DNA from: CAJWLW01 sp963580095
GTDB lineage: Bacteria; Verrucomicrobiota; Lentisphaeria; JABSQK01; CAJWLW01
NCBI GenBank assembly: GCA_963580095.1
Contig: CAUZJQ010000103.1
Coordinates: 1-13,106 of the forward strand
DNA: 13,106 bases
Reading direction: 5' to 3'
Positions 5,934 through 11,795 of this stretch are shown here, piece after piece. The translations under genes and the position numbers were made by a program. Each line of letters starts with the position of its first letter. Within the stretch, counting starts at the first letter, position 1. The notes beneath the pieces are model-generated. The model was not told the DNA's origin and did not search any database. It was given only the letters and a program-made list of their open reading frames with translations.

Positions 5934-7783
5934 TGCAGCGCTGCTTTGGCTCTACACTGCCGGTGCGTGGTGCGACGGTATTACTCGCCGGTCTCTTCTT
6001 TGTTGCACCGCACAAGTTCGGAAACATCGTCAACCCTGTCGGACCGGTTGGCGGGTCAGTGTTTCCGACGTCCACCATCGAATGGATTGTCGGCATGTGG
6101 CCGACGTATTTTCCGGCAATCGCCAGCGGCATTGCGTTGCTCACGGTTTTGCTGGCACACTGGTGCGGGCGCCGCCCCGATTACCCTCGAGCCTGGCCGC
6201 TACTGCTGCCCTGCTTGCTCTTGCTGCTGGCGACACTGATCGGCATGCCACACACCACCGAGCGTTACGTGGCAATGTTCTTCCTGGCACACATGTTCGG
6301 CGTGCTGGCCTTCCTGCTCGCGGTATACATCCACGTGACACACGTGCCGGAAAGTCGACACCTGTTTCTGGGTGCCGCAGTCGTCGGGGTGCTGACAAGC
6401 GCACTCAGCGGCTGGTACGGCAAGTTTCAGGGGCAGACCGACATGATTCAATTCCTCTACGACATGGAAGCAAATGGTGAGACGATCCTCATGCCGCTCT
6501 GGGAACGCGTGCTCGAAGGGCGAATAGCCGGCGGCTTCACTTATCCGAACGTCTTCGCCGCGCACTTGCTGCTGCTGTTGCCGATCACTTTGTACGTCGT
6601 CGACCGCTGGGCAAAATGCCTGCAGCCCAGCGACGTCCAGGCGGATGTGACCCGCGTCACCCGGCCGCTGTTCGTCGGAACCTCTGCAATTCTGATGCTG
6701 ATCGCGGTGTACTGGACCGGCAGTCGTGCGGCTATTCTCGGAATCAGCAGTGCCGCGATAGCAATGACCGGGCTGGTGGCCATTACGCACCGGGACTGGC
6801 TGCGCCAGCGCTGGAAGCTCCTGATCGCACCGGCGGTCATCGTGCTGGTCGCAGGGATTGTCATCAGCCTGCAGTTTTCCGATCGCGGCCTGTCGTCGGT
6901 CGGCGCCCGGCTCGACTATGCGGACAGTGCCGTGCGGATGTTTGCGGAGCACCCCGCAACCGGCGTCGGTGTCGGTGAATTCTTTCCCAATCACATGCGA
7001 CTGAAAAGAGCCGGTGCCGAAGAAACGCGATTGCCGCACAACCTGCTCCTTTATTTTCTTTCGCAGTGCGGCATCGTCGGCGGGCTCGCCGGGCTTCTTT
7101 TTATTGTGCAGCCCGTCATTCTGTGGTTTCGACGCATCGGTAGTGGGCCACCGGTCCCCTTGGCTTTCGGATGCGTTATCGGCGGCATGTTGGCCTGGAG
7201 CGCCCATGCTCTGGCCGATTTCGATCTGCACGTACCGGCCACTATGATGATGGTCGTGACACTGCCCTTGCTGGTGCTGAAATTGCCGAGCGCAGTTTCC
7301 GGCGGACTCTGGTGGCACCGCAGCCTGTGTATGCTGGCAGCGCTGGCCTGTCTCGCCAATCTCTTGTGGATTCCAGGGGACCTGGCCCATCAGGACCTCC
7401 AGTTGGCAATGGATTTCCAGCGGCGGCTGACCCAACAATCACCCCCAGGCCGGACACCGCGACCCGGCGCCTTGCTGCCGCTCGTGGACCGCGCCGGGAA
7501 ACGAATACCGTGGTCGCCCTACCCCTATGACAGCTTCGGAAAGCACGCCTTTCAACTCCGGGAGTATGCACTGGCCCGTGAAGCCTTTATGGCTGCCGCC
7601 AAACGCGCACCGCATCGATCCTCTGTGTACAAACAAATCGCCGATTGCAGCATTGAACTGGGCGAGCTGGAAATCGCCAGGCAGTACCTGGAAAAGGCGC
7701 TGCTGTGGTACCCGCACGACATGCGTCTCGGTTCCAGGATCAGATGTCTCGAAAGGCTCGAGGCCAAACAGGCGCCGCCGTGA
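5933..7783 (+). CDS. O-antigen ligase/polymerase-like membrane protein (Wzy_C family) with C-terminal TPRs
   Basis: A 616-residue polytopic membrane protein. About a dozen hydrophobic segments cover residues 12-480 (for example 60-77, 88-104, 112-133, 143-160, 205-223, 264-285, 297-313, 370-396, 408-428 and 434-451). The Wzy_C hallmarks are WTGSRAAILG (261-270), a large extramembrane loop with HPATGVGVGEF (340-350), then HNLLLYFLSQCGIVGGLAG (369-387). Proteins of this family transfer or polymerise glycans in the periplasm (WaaL, Wzy, PglL-like O-oligosaccharyltransferases). The C-terminus (about 535-605) leaves the membrane and contains TPR-like helices, including REYALAREAFMAAAKRAP and ELGELEIARQYLEKAL. 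TPR tails are known in the PglL/Wzy_C group and may bind protein partners. It is the middle gene of a coupled trio (TAATG before it, GTGA after it). Ligase, polymerase and protein-glycosylating functions cannot be separated here. Confidence 0.83.
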   Translation: MQRCFGSTLPVRGATVLLAGLFFVAPHKFGNIVNPVGPVGGSVFPTSTIEWIVGMWPTYFPAIASGIALLTVLLAHWCGRRPDYPRAWPLLLPCLLLLLATLIGMPHTTERYVAMFFLAHMFGVLAFLLAVYIHVTHVPESRHLFLGAAVVGVLTSALSGWYGKFQGQTDMIQFLYDMEANGETILMPLWERVLEGRIAGGFTYPNVFAAHLLLLLPITLYVVDRWAKCLQPSDVQADVTRVTRPLFVGTSAILMLIAVYWTGSRAAILGISSAAIAMTGLVAITHRDWLRQRWKLLIAPAVIVLVAGIVISLQFSDRGLSSVGARLDYADSAVRMFAEHPATGVGVGEFFPNHMRLKRAGAEETRLPHNLLLYFLSQCGIVGGLAGLLFIVQPVILWFRRIGSGPPVPLAFGCVIGGMLAWSAHALADFDLHVPATMMMVVTLPLLVLKLPSAVSGGLWWHRSLCMLAALACLANLLWIPGDLAHQDLQLAMDFQRRLTQQSPPGRTPRPGALLPLVDRAGKRIPWSPYPYDSFGKHAFQLREYALAREAFMAAAKRAPHRSSVYKQIADCSIELGELEIARQYLEKALLWYPHDMRLGSRIRCLERLEAKQAPP

Positions 7784-8505
7784 CGGCGCCGCCGACAATC
7801 TGCTGGCTGCCCGGTTGGGCCGGGAACAACCGCATATGGACACGGCCGCAGTCTTCACTCGATGCATATCGGCATCTGTCACCGGACTACGACGGCGTGA
7901 CCAATCCGGGTGACTTCATCGACCGCGTTGCCGCCTGCTTGCCGGCAACACCATGTATCCTCGTTGCATGGTCGCTGGGCGGCATGCTCGCCTTGGAGAC
8001 GGCAGCCAACATGCCCATGGTACAGGGCCTGGTTGTCTGTGGCGGCACCGGCTGCTTCGTCAATCGCCACCGCGACTTGGGATGGCCCCCAGCCGTCCTG
8101 CGCCGCATGCAGCACAACCTCGCTTCCGACCCGATCACGACAATCCGACAATTCATTGCCGAGATGTTCGCAGACACAGACAGGGCACAGCACTTCACTG
8201 ATACCACCTATCCCAATGGACTGCTCGATGACTGTTCGTACAATGCCGCAGCACTCGATGCGGGACTGCAGTACCTGGCAGACACCGACCTCTCTGATTC
8301 TATCGAGAATGTGCGTTGTCCCGTGCTATGGCTTCATGGAATCGAAGACAGCATATGTCCCATCGGCGCCGGACGTGCAGCAGCCGACAAATTGGTGAAT
8401 TGCGAATTTGTCGAACTCCCCGGCGGCCACCTGCCCGCTTTCGAAACCAGCGACGCACTGACAGAGCGCCTGGTCGCGTTCATCAGAAATTCCCATAACG
8501 CATAA
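7780..8505 (+). CDS. BioH-like alpha/beta hydrolase (carboxylesterase)
   Basis: A 241-residue alpha/beta hydrolase. It opens with ICWLPGWAGNNRIW, equivalent to the HGWG oxyanion segment of BioH. The nucleophile elbow is LVAWSLGGMLALE (Ser65), the acid is Asp190 in LHGIEDSICP, and the base is His217 in LPGGHLPAFE. The stretch LDAGLQYLADTDLSDSIENV parallels E. coli BioH, which removes the methyl ester from pimeloyl-ACP in biotin synthesis. No other bio gene is in the window and the neighbours are PSP1 and an O-antigen ligase, so a biotin role is plausible but not shown. The GTG at 7780 overlaps the upstream stop (GTGA), the same arrangement as at 68-71. An in-frame ATG at 7744 with AGGA four bases ahead is a credible alternative that adds 12 residues and a longer overlap. 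Confidence 0.8.
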   Translation: MTAPPTICWLPGWAGNNRIWTRPQSSLDAYRHLSPDYDGVTNPGDFIDRVAACLPATPCILVAWSLGGMLALETAANMPMVQGLVVCGGTGCFVNRHRDLGWPPAVLRRMQHNLASDPITTIRQFIAEMFADTDRAQHFTDTTYPNGLLDDCSYNAAALDAGLQYLADTDLSDSIENVRCPVLWLHGIEDSICPIGAGRAAADKLVNCEFVELPGGHLPAFETSDALTERLVAFIRNSHNA

Positions 8506-8580
8506 AAGGTCGCGCCGAAAATCATGCATTTCCCCAGTCAATCCGCGCCGGACGTATTAGCAAAGGAATGATGCACATTG

Positions 8581-8610
8581 AACGTAAATTCCCCCGGGGA
8601 ACCTTACGTT
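8581..8610. repeat. Nested palindrome in the leader of the SGNH-ligase gene
   Basis: Outer arms AACGTAA (8581-8587) and TTACGTT (8604-8610) are perfect complements. Inside them TTCCCC (8589-8594) and GGGGAA (8596-8601) also pair around a single C, leaving only A8588 opposite C8602-C8603 unpaired. The 30-bp element lies 52 bp before the ATG at 8663, in the 157-bp gap after the BioH-like gene. It has no following T-run, so it is a poor intrinsic terminator. An operator for a dimeric regulator or an RNA hairpin in the leader fits better. No clear promoter was found beside it; a weak TAGATT lies at 8639-8644. Confidence 0.55.
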
Positions 8611-8662
8611 ACCCTTCGGATCCTTTGTGGCTTCGTGGTAGATTCCTCTTCGAGGCACAGCT

Positions 8663-10753
8663 ATGCGAATAATCTGTTTCGGCGACAGCCTGACAAGTTG
8701 CGGCGGCGAGAACGGCCGCTACAGCGACATCCTGCAGGATCGCTTTCCCGGCCACGAATTCATCAATTTCGGTATCGGTGGCGAGACCTTCGTGGATGCG
8801 CGCGTGCGATTACAGGCGGATGTGCTCGCGCATGCTCCCGACGTCGTCGTGATCGCCTTCGGCGCCAATGACTGGTGGCAAGACGAACGTCCCGTAGCTC
8901 AATGGGGTGACGACCTCGACTACCTGATTCTCCAGATCAAAACGATCGGCGCACAGGTCGTCGTGCTTGGCGTGTTCGGCGACTACTTCGACGAGAATGA
9001 CCGGGTCGCCCCAAAAAGTTACGGCAGCGACGCCCGCAGTATCCAGTTCCAGGCACTGGAAGCGGCGGTTGCCGCGAAACACGAGTGTGGTTACGTCGCC
9101 AACATGCAGGAGCGCATTGTCGGCCGGCGCTGCTGCTGGACCGATCGGAATCACCCGAACGAATACGGCAACCGTCACGTCGCCGATACCATCGAGCCGA
9201 TCCTCGCCGAATTCCTTCATGTAATCCCACTGCCGATTCGCAAACCGACGATCCACACCGTCCGCGACATGTGGCGCGAGGCTGTCGACCTGGCACCAAG
9301 CAATCTTTGCGTCGTCGACCGCGAGCGGCGACTGAACTATGCCGACGCCGACGAACTCGTGCGCCGCCTTGCCGCAGGCCTCGAAAAGCTCTCAGATGCC
9401 GAGTGCCCCGTCACCGCGGTCTACCTGCCGAACTGCCTCGAGTATTTCCTACTTTACTGGGCGCTGATGGAACTCGGTGGCGTGATTGTGCCGCTCAATA
9501 CTTTCCTCGCCAATGAGGCATTGACCGCGATCTTCGCAAACCTCGCGCCCGACATCCTGATCGTCGGCTCAGCTGCGGACACCGCACCCATCGCCGCTGC
9601 CGAGTCCGAAAAAACGAAGGTCATGGTGATCGACGAGGCGTGGCATCAACTCATTGGATCGGCACCCCGACGCCCTGACGCACCGGGGCCGGAGACTATG
9701 GATACCGCCATCATCATGCATACCTCGGGCACCACAGGCGTGGCAAAGGGCGCCGTGATGCGGCACCATGATCTGCTGTTCAACGCCACTGCGACAATCA
9801 ACGCTCAGGCGTTTGTGACGAGCGACGTTCATCTCGTTGTCAACCCGATGTTCCACGTCACCGCCCTGTACAGCTCGCTGCCAAGCGCGGTGCTGCAAAA
9901 AAGCCCGGTGATCATCACCGCCGACACCTCCGCCACAGGTCTGCTGCAGCTTGTCGCGGATGAACGGATCACAACGTTTCTCAGTGTCCCGACAATCTTT
10001 CAGCGCCTTGTTGCGATACCCGATCCCGCAGCGTATGACACGTCGTCGCTGCGGCTCATGGCATATGCCGGATCGATGATGCCGGTGTCAACCATCCGCG
10101 AGCTGCAACGGCTGTTTCGGGATGTGGCATTACAGAATTTTTTCGGGTTGACCGAGACCACCTCGGCAACGCACGTGCTGTATGGCGAAGACGCGGACGC
10201 ACGCCCGGATTCGATCGGGTCTCTGCTGCCGTTTGTCGAGGCGATCGTGGTGGACGAAAATCTCCAGACCTTGCCGCCGGACTGCGTCGGCGAACTGCTC
10301 TTCGCCCGAGAAAATGTGATAACTGAATATTACAATCAACCCGGCCGCCTGGACAAAGCCCTGGTTGAAATCGACCAGCAAGAGTGGTTTCGGACCGGTG
10401 ACCTGGCGTCCGTGGATGCGGAAGGATTCTTCTTTATCAAGGGCCGCAAGAAGGACATGATCATCGTCGGCGGCGAAAACGTCTACGCCGCCGAAGTCGA
10501 GGCAGTGCTGATGACCCACGCAGGCGTTCGCGAGGCCGCCGTGAAGGGAACGCCCGCAACCGGCGTGCGAGAGTCCCTGGGTGAGTTGATCCGCGCCTAC
10601 GTTGTAACCGATGGTGCCGAACTGAAAGCGCAGGAACTTCGCCGCCACTGCAACAAGCGGCTGGCATCGTATCAGGTGCCGCACGAAGTGGTGTTTCTCG
10701 AGCGATTGCCGCGCAATCCCGCGGGCAAAGTAGTCAAAGCGGAACTTGACTGA
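8663..10753 (+). CDS. SGNH/GDSL hydrolase fused to acyl-CoA synthetase (AMP-ligase)
   Basis: A 696-residue two-domain enzyme. Residues 1 to about 185 form an SGNH hydrolase: FGDSL with nucleophile Ser9, the glycine block NFGIGGET (35-42), GAND (67-70, Asn69) and DRNH (Asp161, His164), so all four blocks are intact. From about 190 onward lies an ANL ligase: a domain start VRDMWREAVDLAPSN, HTSGTTGVAKGAV (353-365), FFGLTETT (493-500), FRTGD (576-580), the hinge GRKKDMIIVGGENVY (594-608) and RNPAGKVVKAEL with catalytic Lys689. The hydrolase could free a carboxylic acid from an ester that the ligase then activates with ATP, perhaps to a CoA thioester. Neither substrate is known. GAGG at 8652-8655 gives a well-spaced SD for the ATG at 8663. 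The two parts share one reading frame with no stop, so the fusion is real in this sequence. No signal peptide is visible, so it is probably cytoplasmic. Confidence 0.9.
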   Translation: MRIICFGDSLTSCGGENGRYSDILQDRFPGHEFINFGIGGETFVDARVRLQADVLAHAPDVVVIAFGANDWWQDERPVAQWGDDLDYLILQIKTIGAQVVVLGVFGDYFDENDRVAPKSYGSDARSIQFQALEAAVAAKHECGYVANMQERIVGRRCCWTDRNHPNEYGNRHVADTIEPILAEFLHVIPLPIRKPTIHTVRDMWREAVDLAPSNLCVVDRERRLNYADADELVRRLAAGLEKLSDAECPVTAVYLPNCLEYFLLYWALMELGGVIVPLNTFLANEALTAIFANLAPDILIVGSAADTAPIAAAESEKTKVMVIDEAWHQLIGSAPRRPDAPGPETMDTAIIMHTSGTTGVAKGAVMRHHDLLFNATATINAQAFVTSDVHLVVNPMFHVTALYSSLPSAVLQKSPVIITADTSATGLLQLVADERITTFLSVPTIFQRLVAIPDPAAYDTSSLRLMAYAGSMMPVSTIRELQRLFRDVALQNFFGLTETTSATHVLYGEDADARPDSIGSLLPFVEAIVVDENLQTLPPDCVGELLFARENVITEYYNQPGRLDKALVEIDQQEWFRTGDLASVDAEGFFFIKGRKKDMIIVGGENVYAAEVEAVLMTHAGVREAAVKGTPATGVRESLGELIRAYVVTDGAELKAQELRRHCNKRLASYQVPHEVVFLERLPRNPAGKVVKAELD

Positions 10754-10821
10754 CCAAGAATCTTATTGCTTGTTCAATGTTAGCGGCTCAGAAGACTGTT
10801 TCTACGTTGGTTGGCCCGGTC

Positions 10822-11107
10822 TCAGCATTTCGAATCGTTCAGGCCGGCCAGGAACATTGCACGTGCCGCCGACTCCATGATCTGCGGCGGCAGTTGTATC
10901 GGCAATTCGATCAAGCGTGCCTGTCCGGATTCAATCCCTTTCGTAATCGCCGGTCCGGGCGCCACAATCAGAATCAACGCGACAACCCTCGATGCCGTAC
11001 GCCTCGGTTAGTGCCACGAAATCCGGATTTTCCAGATCGGCACCGCATGATCGACCGTATCGCATCTGCCGCTGCGGTTCCAGCGCGACATAGCCACCAC
11101 AGCAAGG
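10822..11107 (-). pseudogene. Remnant of a thiamine-diphosphate enzyme C-terminus (acetolactate-synthase-like)
   Basis: The 361-bp gap between the SGNH-ligase and the minus-strand glycosyltransferase is not empty. Read on the minus strand from 11107, one frame gives GGYVALEPQRQMRYGRSCGA followed by DLENPDFVALTEAYGIEG, the stretch after the ThDP site in acetolactate synthase-like enzymes. Near 10956-10960 the homology jumps to the next frame as GPAITKGIESGQARLIELPI followed by QLPPQIMESAARAMFLAGL, ending in a TGA at 10822-10824. Dropping one base from the GCCCGG run joins the two halves. Everything upstream (PYR domain, middle domain and the GDG motif) is missing; a stop lies at 11108-11110 and the next gene ends at 11115. 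It is therefore both truncated and frameshifted. The exact subfamily is uncertain. Confidence 0.62.
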
Positions 11108-11114
11108 TCAGGAA

Positions 11115-11795
11115 TTACCGGGAGAGTTCGGCATCAAAGGCCGATAGCCAGTCGGCGGTTCGGGGACGATCGTTTTCTGCGAGGAAGGCGCGGAGCAGTT
11201 CGAGATCGTCGAGGACATCGATGTCAAAGGTCTCTTCAAGCTCGATGTGGGAAATCTCATGGGTCGCCAGACGCTGGCGAGTCTCCGCCATCACGGTATC
11301 GCTGCCCCAGGCAATGCCGTCGAAAACCGCCGGCTGCCGGCAACGCTGACCAATCAATACATAACCGCCGTCGACAGCAGGCTGAATGACAACGTCGGCC
11401 TGGGACAGGGCCTGGCCGGCATCGATCAGGGACTCCCGGGAATGGGTGATGCAGTCGCTGCCGATGATCACCATGCGGCTATCAGGATGATGCTGCAGCA
11501 ACAGATCTATGGTGCGCCGCATGCGGACGCCTAAATCGTCGCCGGATTGTGGATACAACCAGACGTCCCCGGGTATTTCGAGCGCGCCGAAATCGTCGGA
11601 ATTACAGTCGGGCGGATACCAGATGGTGGGCAAGGCCTCGGGCACCTGGCGCATGGCTTCGACGAGGTCGAGGAGCATGGCAGCGGCAAGTCCGGCAGCC
11701 GCGTCGTTGCCAATATCCGCAGCCAGCCGCGACTTGGTCCGGCCCGGAACCGGCGGCTTGGCGTAGAGGCATAAAATTGTGTGAGAGATACTCAT
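11115..11795 (-). CDS. CofC-like nucleotidyl/glycosyltransferase, DUF2064 (TIGR04282-type)
   Basis: A 226-residue GT-A-fold protein of the DUF2064 family. The nucleotide-binding start reads CLYAKPPVPGRTKSRLA (9-25). IGSDCITHS (111-119) is the family's metal-binding GSDxP-type strand, and QPAVDGGYVLIG (138-149) plus AWGSDTVMAET complete the pattern. Members are annotated as transferase 1, rSAM/selenodomain-associated, and usually sit beside a partner GT2 (transferase 2). That is the case here: its ATG overlaps the stop of the upstream GT2 gene (ATGA, 11792-11795). The donor and acceptor are not established for the family. Pairs of this kind have been found near arsenosugar or radical-SAM genes, but none is visible in this window. 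Confidence 0.85.
   Translation of the reverse strand: MSISHTILCLYAKPPVPGRTKSRLAADIGNDAAAGLAAAMLLDLVEAMRQVPEALPTIWYPPDCNSDDFGALEIPGDVWLYPQSGDDLGVRMRRTIDLLLQHHPDSRMVIIGSDCITHSRESLIDAGQALSQADVVIQPAVDGGYVLIGQRCRQPAVFDGIAWGSDTVMAETRQRLATHEISHIELEETFDIDVLDDLELLRAFLAENDRPRTADWLSAFDAELSR

Noticed and set aside
6200..7438. Long minus-strand open frame of 412 codons.
   Set aside because: It is antisense to the O-antigen-ligase-like gene, is rich in His and Gln as expected of a shadow frame, and shows no domain.
8639..8644. TAGATT as a -10 box for the SGNH-ligase gene.
   Set aside because: It matches 4 of 6 bases and no acceptable -35 lies 16-18 bases upstream.
10754..10821. Terminator for the SGNH-ligase gene.
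   Set aside because: No stem followed by a T-run is visible in the first 70 bases after the stop.
10777..11349. Plus-strand open frame of 190 codons.
   Set aside because: It is antisense to the ThDP-enzyme remnant and the DUF2064 gene, with arginine- and serine-rich shadow composition.
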